From Pseudomonas rhodesiae (GTDB taxonomy: Bacteria; Pseudomonadota; Gammaproteobacteria; Pseudomonadales; Pseudomonadaceae): 54,631 nt of DNA. This document shows positions 23,325 through 33,054 of the stretch, piece after piece. Numbering within the stretch: position 1 is the first letter of the stretch; every line of letters begins with the position of its first letter. The DNA lies in assembly GCF_007858255.1 (NCBI RefSeq), contig NZ_VFEU01000033.1:1-54631 (forward strand), in the 5' to 3' direction. The translations under genes were made by a program, and so were the position numbers. Below the pieces are notes generated by a model. It searched no databases. It saw nothing but the letters and a program-made list of their open reading frames with translations, and was not told the DNA's origin.

Positions 23325-24335
23325 CTAGATCGTCTCGGTTTCCCGAAGGCTCTGCGGGCTATTGAGGGTGTATTGAGCAATCGCGTCCTTGCGCATAAAA
23401 GCAACGCCGGGATGGCTGTTGGCGTAGCGCAGGAATTGATCCCACACCTTGACCATTTGCGGCGTACCGCTGATGCGGTCGTGGGCGCTGATGGACATCA
23501 TGCGGCGCCGGGTGCCGGCCTCTTCGTAGAGTTGATCGAAGTCCAGCTTGACCTGCTCCAGGAACTGGGACGGCGAATAGTTGCGGCCTTCGATCAGCAC
23601 AATGTCGTTATTGCGCAGGGTGTAGGGCACCACCACGAAATCCTTGCCATTGACCTGCTCGATAAAGGGCTCATCGCGGCTCACGTCATCGATGTGGTAG
23701 ACGTAGCCCAGCTCTTGCAGCAGCGACAAGGTGTTGGGGCCGCGCCGCAGCCAGTTGCAGTTGTAGCCCGTGACGGCCTGGCCGGTGACCGCCTGTAGCA
23801 TGCTTGCGGCCTGGCGCAAAAAGGTGCGCTCCTCATCGCGGCTCATGGCGAACTGGGAACTCCAGCGCGGGCCGTGGCCCGCCGCTTCGTGGCCACGGGC
23901 GACGATCTCGCGGGCCAACTCGGGGTGACGCTGCACCGCGTCGCCGATCATGTGGCTGGTGACCTTCACGCCGTGCCGGTCCCACAGGTCGAGCATGCGC
24001 GGGATGCCCTCGCGGTAGCCGTAGGCGAACCAGGTGTTGGTGGCCACATCCGCCGGCACGCTGTCGGGGAAATCCACCTTGGGGAACGGGCTATCAGTGC
24101 CCTTGAGCGGCTGCCCACCCGCTTCGAACTGCATGGAAATCGACACCACCAGCCGCGTGTCGCCGGGCCAGAACCGTCCGTTGCGCTGACTGGACGCCGT
24201 CGTGGCGCGAGTTGCCTGGCCCGTTGGCGCGGTGGCGGCGCCGGCCGGGTTGAGTATCGAACCCGCCGCCAGCACCGCTGCGCCTGCGCCGGCCTGGGCG
24301 AGAAAGGTACGCCGTTGCGTGTTGATCAATGACAT
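23325..24335 (-). CDS. Tat-exported polysaccharide deacetylase family protein
   Basis: This 336-residue protein begins with a twin-arginine signal (TQRRTFLAQAGAGAAVLAAGS). It then has a carbohydrate esterase 4-like NodB fold. Motifs seen are SISMQFEAGG, KVTSHMIGDAVQRHPELAREIVARGHEAAGHG (the H-x3-H-like zinc region) and SISAHDRISG near the C-terminus. Close relatives include allantoinase-type PuuE proteins, so the substrate may be a small amide rather than a polysaccharide. The start at 24335 is chosen over 24359 because it gives the short basic n-region. The divergent LysR gene 100 bp away is a likely regulator. Confidence 0.88.
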   Translation of the reverse strand: MSLINTQRRTFLAQAGAGAAVLAAGSILNPAGAATAPTGQATRATTASSQRNGRFWPGDTRLVVSISMQFEAGGQPLKGTDSPFPKVDFPDSVPADVATNTWFAYGYREGIPRMLDLWDRHGVKVTSHMIGDAVQRHPELAREIVARGHEAAGHGPRWSSQFAMSRDEERTFLRQAASMLQAVTGQAVTGYNCNWLRRGPNTLSLLQELGYVYHIDDVSRDEPFIEQVNGKDFVVVPYTLRNNDIVLIEGRNYSPSQFLEQVKLDFDQLYEEAGTRRRMMSISAHDRISGTPQMVKVWDQFLRYANSHPGVAFMRKDAIAQYTLNSPQSLRETETI

Positions 24336-24435
24336 CGCGTGACTCCGTTGGATAAGCACGGATGCAACCCTAAGACTTTTGGATTATTTTGATAATTGAG
24401 CCATTTTCAAAAACCCCTTTCGGAAACTCCGAACA

Positions 24436-25332
24436 ATGCCGCTGAAAAATCTTGAGCTGTTTTTGTTGATCATCGAGAAAGGTGGGCTGTCCGCCGCCGG
24501 GCGCGAGTTGGGGCTGTCACCGGCCTCGGTATCCGAACGGCTGGCGCAACTGGAGAGCTTCTACGGCGCCAGCCTGCTCAACCGCACCACCCGCGCTATT
24601 CACCTGACCGACGAAGGGCGCGTGCTGGCTGAAGGCGCACGGCGCCTGCTGGATCAGGCCGAGGCGTTGCACAGCAGCATTCGCTTGGGTACCCAGACGG
24701 TTTCCGGGTTGATTCGCTTGAGTGCGCCGCAGGATCTGGGGCGTCAGTACCTCGAACCGATCCTGGAGCAATTCATGGAAGAGCATCCGCAGGTCAGCAT
24801 CGACCTGCACCTCAGCGACGGTTATGTCGACCCGGTCGGCCAGGGTATCGATTTCGCCGTGCGCTACGGCGCCCTGGTCGACAGCAGCTTGCACGCCAAA
24901 CCCTTGGGCGAGAACCGCCGCGTGGTGTGCGCCGCCCCCGCTTACCTGAAACGCCACGGCACGCCGTTGCAGCCTGCGGACCTGGCCGAACATGAGTGCC
25001 TGGTGATGCGCTTCGGCATCAATCTGGCGCGGGAGTGGACCTTCAGCCAGCACGGGCATACCCAGCGCATTCTGGTGCGCGGCCGTCGCGTGGCGAACGA
25101 CGGTGCGCTGGTGCGCCAGTGGTGCCTGGACGGCCATGGCCTGTGCTTGAAATCGGTGTGGGACGTGCGTGACGACCTGCGCGCCGGACGGCTGGTGGAG
25201 CTGTTCAAGGACTACGACCTCGGGCGCACCGCCCTGAACATCGTCTACCCGGCCAGTCGCGCCCAGCCGCGCCGGGTCAGCCTGTTGATGGAACGCATCG
25301 CGGCGCGCCTATCTGCCGACAGTGCGAGTTGA
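24436..25332 (+). CDS. LysR-family transcriptional regulator
   Basis: This 298-residue regulator of the CrgA/DmlR-like subgroup has an N-terminal winged helix (LELFLLIIEKGGLSAAGRELGLSPASVSERLAQLE). The substrate-binding domain runs from about residue 90 (SGLIRLSAPQDLGRQYL) to the end. It is divergent from the deacetylase/SnoaL pair across a 100-bp spacer, the classical LysR arrangement. It also lies 200 bp before the RND operon on the same strand, but it does not resemble MexT, so control of the efflux genes is less likely. Confidence 0.92.
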   Translation: MPLKNLELFLLIIEKGGLSAAGRELGLSPASVSERLAQLESFYGASLLNRTTRAIHLTDEGRVLAEGARRLLDQAEALHSSIRLGTQTVSGLIRLSAPQDLGRQYLEPILEQFMEEHPQVSIDLHLSDGYVDPVGQGIDFAVRYGALVDSSLHAKPLGENRRVVCAAPAYLKRHGTPLQPADLAEHECLVMRFGINLAREWTFSQHGHTQRILVRGRRVANDGALVRQWCLDGHGLCLKSVWDVRDDLRAGRLVELFKDYDLGRTALNIVYPASRAQPRRVSLLMERIAARLSADSAS

Positions 25333-25533
25333 GAAATCGCTTCCTTGCACGCCACGCAAAACACTCTTGTCATCAAGGGCATTGATAGCTCCCTAACGAA
25401 AGCCCCATGCTAGAGGGCTTAATCGGCGCTTATATCATTCCGAATGATAGTTACCTTTGCTTCATTCGATTCGTGACATACCGCGTCCCCGCGCATGATC
25501 CGCCCATCTCAAATACATTGGCGGATGCACCCT

Positions 25534-26775
25534 ATGGAACAGTCACTCAAACCTTTGCGCGTGCCCCTTGCGATTTTGGCCATGGTGGTGATGAGCGCGT
25601 GCGGCAAAACCCCGGAACAAGCGGCCGCCATGCCGGCGCCGAAAGTCAGCGTCGCCAAGGTGCTGGAGCAACCGGTCAACGAGTGGGATGAATTCACCGG
25701 CCGTCTCGAAGCGCCGGAAACCGTACAGATTCGTCCACGGGTGTCTGGCCAGATTGACCAAGTCGCTTTCACCGAAGGCGCTTTGGTCAAGAAAGGCGAC
25801 CTGCTGTTCCAGATCGACCCACGCCCATTCCAAGCCGAAGTGCGCCGCCTTGAAGCGCAACTGCAACAAACCAAGGCCGCCGCCACCCGCAGCGAAAACG
25901 AAGCCCAGCGTGGCGAGCGCCTGCGCCAGAGCAATGCGATCTCCGCCGAACTCGCCGACTCGCGCACCACCGCCGCCCAGGAAGCCCGCGCCGCCGTCGC
26001 CGGGATCCAGGCGCAGTTGGACCTGGCCAAGCTGAACCTGAGTTTTACCCGCGTGACCTCGCCGATCAGCGGCCGCGTCAGCCGTGCCGAAATCACCGCC
26101 GGCAACCTGGTCACCGCCGACGTCACCGCGCTGACCAGCGTGGTCTCCACCGATAAGGTCTATGCCTACTTCGACGCCGACGAACGCGTGTACCTCAAAT
26201 ACACCGAACTGGCGCGCCAGGGCCGTCGCGGCGCAACCACCCCGGTGTACCTGGGCCTGTCCAATGAAGCCGGCAACCCGCACCTGGGCCAGATGAACTT
26301 CATCGACAACCAGGTCAACCCGGCCACCGGCACCATTCGTGGGCGCGCGGTGTTCGATAACAGCAAAGGCGAATACACCCCTGGCCTGTATGCGCGCTTG
26401 AAGCTGGTAGGCAGCGGCACCTACTCCGCCGTGCTGATCAACGACGAAGCGGTCGGCACCGACCTGGGCAAGAAGTTCGTACTGGTGATGGAAGGCGACA
26501 AGCCGGCCTACCGCGCAGTGGAACTGGGGCCAAAGATCGAAGGGTTACGCATCGTGCGCAACGGCCTGAACAAGGACGACACCATTATCGTCAAGGGCCT
26601 GCAGCGTGCGCGCCCCGGTGCACCGGTCACCCCGGAAACCATTCCGATGGCCAGCAAGGAAACCCTCGCCGCCTTGGCCCAACAACGACAAGCGCTTGAA
26701 GCCAGCAACCTTGAGCAAGTGGCGCCGGAAAAAACCGCGCCCAAGCTCGCCAGTGTTGCGACTCCACGCGGTTAA
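25534..26775 (+). CDS. mexE: RND efflux periplasmic adaptor (MexE-like)
   Basis: This 413-residue lipoprotein links the inner-membrane pump to the outer-membrane channel. The signal ends in a lipobox (MVVMSACGK, Cys about residue 23). The biotinyl-lipoyl-like domain (VNEWDEFTGRLEAPETVQIRPRVSG), the alpha-hairpin (RRLEAQLQQTKAAATRSENEAQRGERL) and the beta-barrel (LGQMNFIDNQVNPATGTIRGRA) follow in the usual order. It is most similar to MexE of MexEF-OprN. The ATG at 25534 is preferred for its lipoprotein signal; ATGs at 25495 and 25525 are in frame. The pump gene follows after 15 bp. Confidence 0.92.
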   Translation: MEQSLKPLRVPLAILAMVVMSACGKTPEQAAAMPAPKVSVAKVLEQPVNEWDEFTGRLEAPETVQIRPRVSGQIDQVAFTEGALVKKGDLLFQIDPRPFQAEVRRLEAQLQQTKAAATRSENEAQRGERLRQSNAISAELADSRTTAAQEARAAVAGIQAQLDLAKLNLSFTRVTSPISGRVSRAEITAGNLVTADVTALTSVVSTDKVYAYFDADERVYLKYTELARQGRRGATTPVYLGLSNEAGNPHLGQMNFIDNQVNPATGTIRGRAVFDNSKGEYTPGLYARLKLVGSGTYSAVLINDEAVGTDLGKKFVLVMEGDKPAYRAVELGPKIEGLRIVRNGLNKDDTIIVKGLQRARPGAPVTPETIPMASKETLAALAQQRQALEASNLEQVAPEKTAPKLASVATPRG

Positions 26776-26790
26776 GGGATACGACTCAAG

Positions 26791-29700
26791 ATGAATTTTT
26801 CCAAGTTCTTCATTTCGCGGCCGATCTTCGCAGCGGTGCTGTCGCTGCTGATCCTGATCGCCGGTGCGATCTCGCTGTTCCAATTGCCGATCAGCGAATA
26901 CCCGGAAGTAGTGCCGCCTACCGTGGTGGTACGCGCCAACTTCCCCGGCGCCAACCCCAAGGTCATCGGCGAAACCGTAGCCGCGCCGCTGGAGCAGGCG
27001 ATCACCGGCGTCGAGAACATGTTGTACATGTCTTCGCAGTCCACCGCTGACGGCAAGCTGACCCTGACCATCACCTTCGCCCTGGGCACCGACCTGGACA
27101 ACGCGCAGGTGCAGGTGCAGAACCGTGTGACCCGGACCCAGCCCAAGCTGCCGGAAGAAGTGACGCGCATCGGTATCACCGTGGACAAGGCCTCCCCCGA
27201 CCTGACCATGGTGGTGCACTTGACCTCCCCGGATCAGCGCTACGACATGCTGTACCTGTCCAACTACGCGATCCTCAATATCAAGGATGAGCTGGCGCGC
27301 CTGGGCGGCGTCGGCGATGTGCAGTTGTTCGGCATGGGCGACTACTCCCTGCGCGTGTGGCTGGATCCGAACAAGACCGCCTCGCGCAACCTGACCGCCA
27401 CCGATGTGGTCACCGCGATTCGCGAGCAGAACCGTCAGGTGGCCGCCGGTGCCCTGGGTGCCCAGCCCGCGCCGTCCGATACCAGCTTCCAGTTGTCGGT
27501 CAATACCCAAGGCCGCCTGGTTACCGAAGAAGAGTTCGAGAACATCGTGATTCGCGCCGGTGCCAACGGTGAAATCACGCGCCTCAAAGACATTGCCCGG
27601 GTCGAACTGGGGTCCAGCCAATACGCGCTGCGCTCGCTGATCGATAACCAACCGGCGGTGGCGATCCCAATCTTCCAGCGTCCCGGCTCCAATGCCATCG
27701 ACATCTCCAACGATGTGCGCAGCAAGATGGCCGAGCTGAAAAAGAGCTTCCCGGCCGGCATGGATTACCGCATCGCCTATGACCCGACGATCTTCGTTCG
27801 CGGCTCCATCGAGGCCGTGGTGCACACCCTGTTCGAAGCCCTGATCCTCGTGGTGCTGGTGGTGATTCTGTTCCTGCAGACCTGGCGCGCCTCGATCATT
27901 CCGTTGGTGGCAGTGCCGGTATCGTTGATCGGTACGTTTGCGGTGATGCACCTGTTCGGGTTCTCCCTCAACGCGCTGTCGCTGTTCGGATTGGTACTGG
28001 CCATCGGCATCGTGGTGGACGACGCCATTGTGGTGGTGGAGAACGTCGAACGTAATATCGAGCTGGGCCTGGAGCCGTTCCCGGCAACCGAAAAAGCCAT
28101 GAGTGAAGTGACCGGGCCGATCATCGCCACGGCGCTGGTGTTGTGTGCGGTGTTCATTCCGGCTGCCTTTATCAGCGGCTTGACCGGGCAGTTCTATAAG
28201 CAGTTCGCCTTGACCATTGCGATCTCGACGGTGATCTCGGCGTTCAACTCGCTGACCCTGTCCCCTGCCCTGGCGGCTGTGTTGCTGCGCGGCCACGATG
28301 CGCCGAAGGACCGCTTTTCCAAGTTCCTCGACAAGCTGTTTGGTGGCTGGTTGTTCCGTCCGTTCAACCGCTTTTTCGAAAAGGCCAGCCATGGTTACGT
28401 CGGCACTGTGCGCCGAGTGATCCGCAGCAGCGGCATTGCCCTGTTCGTGTACGCCGGCTTGATGGTGCTGACCTTCTTCGGCTTCGCCCACACCCCGACC
28501 GGTTTCGTCCCGGCCCAGGATAAGCAATACCTGGTGGCCTTCGCGCAATTGCCTGACGCCGCGAGCCTGGACCGTACCGAAAACGTGATGAAGCGCATGT
28601 CGGAGATCGCCCTGAAACAGCCTGGCGTGGAAGCCGCGATTGCCTTCCCGGGCCTGTCCATCAATGGCTTCACCAACAGCCCGAACAGCGGCATCGTGTT
28701 CGTGACCTTGAAACCTTTCGATGAGCGCAAAGACCCGAGCATGTCCGCCGGCGCGATTGCCGGGGCCTTGAATGGCCAGTACAGCAGCATTGAAGAAGCC
28801 TATATGGCGATCTTCCCGCCGCCGCCGGTCCAGGGCCTGGGCACCATCGGTGGGTTCCGCCTGCAGATCGAAGACCGTGGCAACCTGGGTTATGACGAGC
28901 TGTACAAAGAAGTGCAGAACGTGATCGCCAAGAGCCGCAGCGTGCCGGAGTTGTTTGGCCTGTTCACCAGCTACACGGTCAATGTGCCCCAGGTCGATGC
29001 CGCCATCGACCGCGAAAAGGCCAAGACCCACGGCGTGGCGATCAGCGACATCTTCGACACCTTGCAGGTCTACCTGGGTTCGCTGTACGCCAACGACTTC
29101 AACCGCTTCGGGCGCACCTACCAGGTCAACGTGCAGGCCGAGCAGCAGTTCCGCCAGGACGCCGACCAGATCGGCCAGCTGAAAGTGCGTAACAACAAAG
29201 GCGAGATGATCCCGCTGGCGACCTTTATCAAAGTCAGCGACACCTCGGGCCCGGACCGCGTGATGCACTACAACGGCTTTATCACCGCAGAAATCAACGG
29301 CAACGCCGCACCGGGCTACAGCTCCGGCCAGGCCCAGGCCGCAATTGAAAAACTGCTGAAGGAGGAACTGCCCAACGGCATGACCTACGAGTGGACCGAC
29401 CTGACCTACCAGCAGATCCTCTCGGGCAATACCGCGCTGTTCGTGTTCCCGCTCTGCGTACTGCTGGCGTTTCTGGTACTGGCCGCCCAATACGAAAGCT
29501 GGAGCCTGCCACTGGCGGTGATCCTGATCGTACCGATGACGCTGCTGTCGGCCATCACCGGGGTGATCATCTCGGGTAGCGACAACAACATCTTCACCCA
29601 GATCGGGCTGATCGTACTGGTGGGCCTGGCGTGCAAGAACGCGATCCTGATCGTCGAATTCGCCAAGGACAAACAGCAGGAAGGCCTCGACCCGCTGGCG

Positions 29701-29970
29701 GCGGTGCTGGAAGCTTGCCGTCTGCGTCTGCGGCCGATCCTGATGACCTCGTTCGCCTTCATCATGGGTGTGGTGCCTCTGGTGTTGTCCAGCGGTGCCG
29801 GTGCCGAGATGCGCCATGCCATGGGTGTGGCGGTGTTCTCGGGGATGATCGGTGTGACCTTCTTTGGACTGTTGCTGACCCCGGTGTTCTACGTCCTGAT
29901 CCGTCGCTATGTGGAGCGCAGCGAAGCGCGCAAAGCAGCCAAGGCTTTGAAGCTGGAGACACAGCAATGA
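26791..29970 (+). CDS. mexF: RND efflux pump, inner-membrane transporter (MexF-like)
   Basis: This 1059-residue proton/drug antiporter has 12 transmembrane helices and two large periplasmic loops. The N-terminus NFSKFFISRPIFAAVLSLL and the following LPISEYPEVVPPTVVV, GANPKVIGETVAAPLEQ and ENMLYMSSQ are nearly identical to P. aeruginosa MexF as I remember it. The proton-relay region is seen in GIVVDDAIVVVENVER (paired Asp in TM4). MexEF-OprN exports chloramphenicol, fluoroquinolones, trimethoprim and quorum-signal precursors. The stop codon overlaps the start of the channel gene (ATGA). No MexT box or mexT gene is visible upstream. Confidence 0.96.
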   Translation: MNFSKFFISRPIFAAVLSLLILIAGAISLFQLPISEYPEVVPPTVVVRANFPGANPKVIGETVAAPLEQAITGVENMLYMSSQSTADGKLTLTITFALGTDLDNAQVQVQNRVTRTQPKLPEEVTRIGITVDKASPDLTMVVHLTSPDQRYDMLYLSNYAILNIKDELARLGGVGDVQLFGMGDYSLRVWLDPNKTASRNLTATDVVTAIREQNRQVAAGALGAQPAPSDTSFQLSVNTQGRLVTEEEFENIVIRAGANGEITRLKDIARVELGSSQYALRSLIDNQPAVAIPIFQRPGSNAIDISNDVRSKMAELKKSFPAGMDYRIAYDPTIFVRGSIEAVVHTLFEALILVVLVVILFLQTWRASIIPLVAVPVSLIGTFAVMHLFGFSLNALSLFGLVLAIGIVVDDAIVVVENVERNIELGLEPFPATEKAMSEVTGPIIATALVLCAVFIPAAFISGLTGQFYKQFALTIAISTVISAFNSLTLSPALAAVLLRGHDAPKDRFSKFLDKLFGGWLFRPFNRFFEKASHGYVGTVRRVIRSSGIALFVYAGLMVLTFFGFAHTPTGFVPAQDKQYLVAFAQLPDAASLDRTENVMKRMSEIALKQPGVEAAIAFPGLSINGFTNSPNSGIVFVTLKPFDERKDPSMSAGAIAGALNGQYSSIEEAYMAIFPPPPVQGLGTIGGFRLQIEDRGNLGYDELYKEVQNVIAKSRSVPELFGLFTSYTVNVPQVDAAIDREKAKTHGVAISDIFDTLQVYLGSLYANDFNRFGRTYQVNVQAEQQFRQDADQIGQLKVRNNKGEMIPLATFIKVSDTSGPDRVMHYNGFITAEINGNAAPGYSSGQAQAAIEKLLKEELPNGMTYEWTDLTYQQILSGNTALFVFPLCVLLAFLVLAAQYESWSLPLAVILIVPMTLLSAITGVIISGSDNNIFTQIGLIVLVGLACKNAILIVEFAKDKQQEGLDPLAAVLEACRLRLRPILMTSFAFIMGVVPLVLSSGAGAEMRHAMGVAVFSGMIGVTFFGLLLTPVFYVLIRRYVERSEARKAAKALKLETQQ

Positions 29971-31382
29971 GTGTAAAAGTATTCCTGCCGAGCTTGCTGG
30001 TACTGGCGCTCGCCGCCTGTGCCGTGGGCCCGGACTACAAGACCCAGACCCCGGAGGCGGCGAACATCGCCGCCGCCGCGGACGCCAAACAATACGACCA
30101 CGCCAAGTTCGAAGGCATCTGGTGGCAGCAGTTCGACGACCCGACCCTCAACCAGTTGGTGACTCAATCGTTGCAAGGCAACCGTGACCTGCGCGTGGCC
30201 TTCGCCCGTCTGCGGGCAGCCCGGGCGATCCGCGACGACGCCAGCAATGACGCAATGCCGACCATCACCAGCCGCGCCAGCAGCGACCTGGGCAAGGGGC
30301 AGATCCCCGGCCAGACCACCAAACGGGTCAACAGCGAGCGCTACGACTTGGGCCTGGACATGGCCTGGGAGCTGGACCTGTTCGGCCGCATCCAGCGCAA
30401 CCTGGAAGCCAGCGACGCCGATCAGCAGGCGGCCGAAGCGGACCTGTACCAGCTGCAAGTCACCTTGATTGCCGAACTGGTGGACGCCTACGGCCAACTG
30501 CGCGGCGCGCAACTGCGTGAGCGCATCGCCTTGGACAACCTGAAGAATCAGCAGGAGTCGCGCACCATCACTGTCAGCCTGCGGGATGCCGGGGTGGGGG
30601 ATCAGCTTGATGTAGAACGGGCCGACGCGCGCCTGGCTTCGGTGGAAGCCAGCGTGCCGCAACTGCAGGCCGAACAAGTGCGCGAGCGTAACCGCATCGC
30701 CACCCTCCTCGGCCAGCGTCCGGACAAGCTGACCGTGGACCTGAGCCCGAAAGACCTGCCGGCGATTGCCAAAGCCTTGCCGATCGGCGACCCAGGCCAA
30801 CTGCTGCAACGGCGCCCGGACATCCTAAGCGCCGAACGCAAACTGGCCGCCGCCACCGCGCGCATCGGTGTGGCCAAGGCTGACCTGTTCCCAAGAGTGA
30901 GCCTCAGTGGCTTCCTCGGCTTTACCGCCGGGCGCGGCTCGCAAATCGGATCGTCCGCCGCCAACGCCTGGGCCCTGGGCCCGAGCATCACCTGGGCCGC
31001 GTTCGACCTGGGCAGCGTGCGCGCCCGCCTGCGCGGTGCCGACGCCGAAGCCGACGGCGCCCTGGCCACCTACGAACAGCAAGTGTTACTGGCCCTGGAA
31101 GAATCCGAAAACGCCTTCAGCGACTACGGCAAACGCCAGCAGCGCCTGGTCTCGCTGATCCGCCAAAGCGAATCCAGCCGCGCCGCCGCCGACCTCGCCG
31201 CCATCCGCTACCGCGAAGGCACCGTGGACTTCCTCGTCCTGCTCGATGCCCAGCGTGAGCGTTTGGCCGCCGAAGACGCCCAGGCCCAGGCCGAAGTGGA
31301 TCTGTATCGCGGGATAGTGGCGATCTACAAAGCGCTGGGGGGTGGCTGGCAGCCGGATACGGTGGTCGCTACCGCCAAGTGA
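29967..31382 (+). CDS. oprN: Outer-membrane efflux channel lipoprotein (OprN-like)
   Basis: This 471-residue TolC-type channel of the NodT/OprM family closes the tripartite pump. A lipoprotein signal (LALAACAVGPDYKTQ, Cys18) is followed by two outer-membrane-efflux repeats: WWQQFDDPTLNQLVTQSLQGN and LGLDMAWELDLFGRI in the first half, LLQRRPDILSAERKLAAATARIGVAKADLFP and AFDLGSVRARL in the second. The true start at 29967 overlaps the mexF stop by 4 bp, so the two are translationally coupled; the upstream open frame to 29631 is antiphase mexF sequence. A terminator follows 42 bp after the stop. Confidence 0.95.
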   Translation: MSVKVFLPSLLVLALAACAVGPDYKTQTPEAANIAAAADAKQYDHAKFEGIWWQQFDDPTLNQLVTQSLQGNRDLRVAFARLRAARAIRDDASNDAMPTITSRASSDLGKGQIPGQTTKRVNSERYDLGLDMAWELDLFGRIQRNLEASDADQQAAEADLYQLQVTLIAELVDAYGQLRGAQLRERIALDNLKNQQESRTITVSLRDAGVGDQLDVERADARLASVEASVPQLQAEQVRERNRIATLLGQRPDKLTVDLSPKDLPAIAKALPIGDPGQLLQRRPDILSAERKLAAATARIGVAKADLFPRVSLSGFLGFTAGRGSQIGSSAANAWALGPSITWAAFDLGSVRARLRGADAEADGALATYEQQVLLALEESENAFSDYGKRQQRLVSLIRQSESSRAAADLAAIRYREGTVDFLVLLDAQRERLAAEDAQAQAEVDLYRGIVAIYKALGGGWQPDTVVATAK

Positions 31383-31423
31383 TGTAAAGAGCTCCTTTGG
31401 TTGGTCGCATCCAGCCAATTTTT

Positions 31424-31458
31424 AGCCCCATGGTCCATTCGGATATGGGGCTTTTTTT
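31424..31458 (+). terminator. Rho-independent terminator of the RND operon
   Basis: AGCCCCAT (31424-31431) pairs with ATGGGGCT (31445-31452) around a 13-base loop and is followed by a run of T to 31458. It ends the mexEF-oprN-type operon. Confidence 0.88.
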
Positions 31459-31594
31459 GCGCTGATAGTAATGAATAACACTTTCCTATTGGTAATCACA
31501 TCCGTCAGACACTTCCCAAATTTTCCAACTGCCTAAATATCGTTTATGCGAAGTCGATAACGGGACGTAACCTTTATCCAATAAGGAGACGGAT

Positions 31595-32119
31595 ATGGAC
31601 ATGAGAGTGACGATACCTAATGTACGTTCCATGCAGACGAATGCGATCGTAATCAAGAACCCGGACAAGGTGACGAACGCGTTCACTATCACTGATGAAT
31701 CGAAAGCCGTTGATGAACTGAGAATGTGGCGTCAAGACGAGTTAGCGGACTTAAAGGATTTCTTGAAGAAATATGATATGACGTCTATCAGTACCGATGA
31801 GCTTAAGCAGGTGGGTAGTCGATTATTCGACAGTAAAATAATAGATGATCAGGCTTTTCGGATGTTTATATCGGGAGATGGTGCGTCTGATGCTAACGGC
31901 CGGCAAACGAACACGCACGTCAAGTTCAACGCAATTGCGCTGTTCGACGAAAAACTGGAGGACTATCTTGCTTTTGTGGATAGCAGGCCTGATGTTGCAC
32001 GTTCACAAGGTATTCCCGAGTACATACGAGGCATGGTAGACGCCAATCGAGCAATTAATGCGCTCGCGTATTTCGCAAACTCATCAAAAAGTGATTTATC
32101 GGTGGAGGAACGAGTCTGA
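31595..32119 (+). CDS. Hypothetical protein (174 aa), unrecognised
   Basis: I do not recognise this protein. The start at 31595 has AAGGAGAC six bases upstream, a strong ribosome binding site. The protein has no signal peptide and no membrane segment. Residues 35-100 are helical and acidic (ELRMWRQDELADLKDFLKKYD, then STDELKQVGSRLFDSKIIDD). An Asp/Asn-rich loop (SGDGASDANGRQTN) follows, then a second helical half (NAIALFDEKLEDYLAFVDSR). Its base composition is clearly AT-richer than the neighbouring efflux operon, suggesting recent acquisition. It is flanked by two terminators, so it is a monocistronic unit. Confidence 0.8.
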   Translation: MDMRVTIPNVRSMQTNAIVIKNPDKVTNAFTITDESKAVDELRMWRQDELADLKDFLKKYDMTSISTDELKQVGSRLFDSKIIDDQAFRMFISGDGASDANGRQTNTHVKFNAIALFDEKLEDYLAFVDSRPDVARSQGIPEYIRGMVDANRAINALAYFANSSKSDLSVEERV

Positions 32120-32133
32120 CCATCAGCAAGGTA

Positions 32134-32163
32134 GCAGTGTGCCAGAGTTCCCTGGCACACTGC
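32134..32163. terminator. Bidirectional hairpin between convergent genes
   Basis: GCAGTGTGCCAG (32134-32145) and CTGGCACACTGC (32152-32163) form a perfect 12-bp stem with a 6-base loop between the 3' ends of the 31595 and 32176 genes. The T run is weak on both strands, but position and stability fit a shared terminator. Confidence 0.75.
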
Positions 32164-32175
32164 GCCCAAAGCTAA

Positions 32176-32523
32176 TCAGCGTCCATATCTGACAGTCCCC
32201 GAGTAGGCCTTGGATTGCTCGTCAGGATTATATACCCTCACTCGATAGGTACCTAAAGGGCCCAGCCAAGACGCACGAGGCGACAGTGGGTTGGCCGCTA
32301 CCGTTCTCCAGGAAGAACCCACTTCTTGCTCAATAGAAATTTGTGGAACTCTTCCCACACCGCCAACTGAAATCATTGCTTCAATATTCGCACTGGAGCA
32401 CCCGTTACTGCCCGTGATTGTGAACGGACCTTTAACGGTAATTTCCTCCTTTGGTTCCACAATCCCGCCGAAACTTTCGGAAATATTCAGGCACAGTGCA
32501 GACGCCTGAACCGACACCAACAT
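32176..32523 (-). CDS. Small secreted hypothetical protein with doubtful start
   Basis: From ATG 32523 the frame gives 115 residues. The protein looks exported: the frame upstream of this ATG reads KNFIALPFAA and joins LMLVSVQASALC, a complete signal peptide. However, no ATG, GTG or TTG precedes that stretch; a TAT stands where a Met would be expected and a stop lies just before it. Either translation starts at the internal TTG/ATG (32526/32523), giving a truncated signal, or the gene has lost its start codon. The mature part (two or three Cys, Gly/Ser-rich, ending TYRVRVYNPDEQSKAYSGTV) resembles a beta-sandwich; I cannot name a family. Confidence 0.55.
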   Translation of the reverse strand: MLVSVQASALCLNISESFGGIVEPKEEITVKGPFTITGSNGCSSANIEAMISVGGVGRVPQISIEQEVGSSWRTVAANPLSPRASWLGPLGTYRVRVYNPDEQSKAYSGTVRYGR

Positions 32524-32526
32524 CAA

Positions 32527-33054
32527 CGCCGCAAAAGGTAACGCAATGAAATTTTTATAAGTTCACCGTCAGAGTATTGGTTGGAGACTTAACGTATGAA
32601 GGCAATCACGCCACGCTTTCAATCCTCCGCAGCAAACCTTCGCAGTTAAGTGAGCGACCCTTTACAGATCCAGCGTCTGGCTTGCTTAACCCGACGCCCA
32701 AGTAGGATCACGGTTAAAACAATGCACGATTTTTTTATGCGCGTATGCCAGCCGCGTCCTAAAAATATTAAGGAAGGTTCTGTAATACTCAGGAGAATGA
32801 TGTTGTGAGTTAATTCCTAGTCCCTGGCCATTACTACATTCCATGCACTATTTCATACAAAATCGTGACTCACTTTCCTCAAAATTTTGATGCTGACTAC
32901 TTACTAAACTGCTGCTGGAAAGAGATCGCATCGGTAAACTCCTGCCGCAGGAAGACCTCGTCAACGCTCATCATTCGATCCGGACAGCCAAAGCCGCCTG
33001 TTTTTTTAAAATTACGAAACATCAGCATTAAAATAAAAAAGAGCATGGAACGCC
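32527..33054. other. AT-rich intergenic region without supported genes
   Basis: About 530 bp between the small secreted gene and the split MFS gene. An open frame from 32865 runs into the MFS gene in the wrong phase and has no ribosome binding site; an antisense frame at 32897-33088 has no family resemblance. I see no terminator or mobile-element ends. The base composition is AT-rich like the flanking genes. Confidence 0.5.

Noticed and set aside
24436..25332. LysR gene as MexT, regulator of the efflux operon
   Set aside because: The sequence is of the CrgA/DmlR type and not MexT, and I see no MexT box before mexE; the divergent deacetylase is the more natural target.
26545..29967. A 1140-codon open frame antisense to mexF
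   Set aside because: It is a shadow of GC-rich codon use in mexE/mexF; the product is His/Gln/Arg-rich with no domain, and the sense genes are clear.
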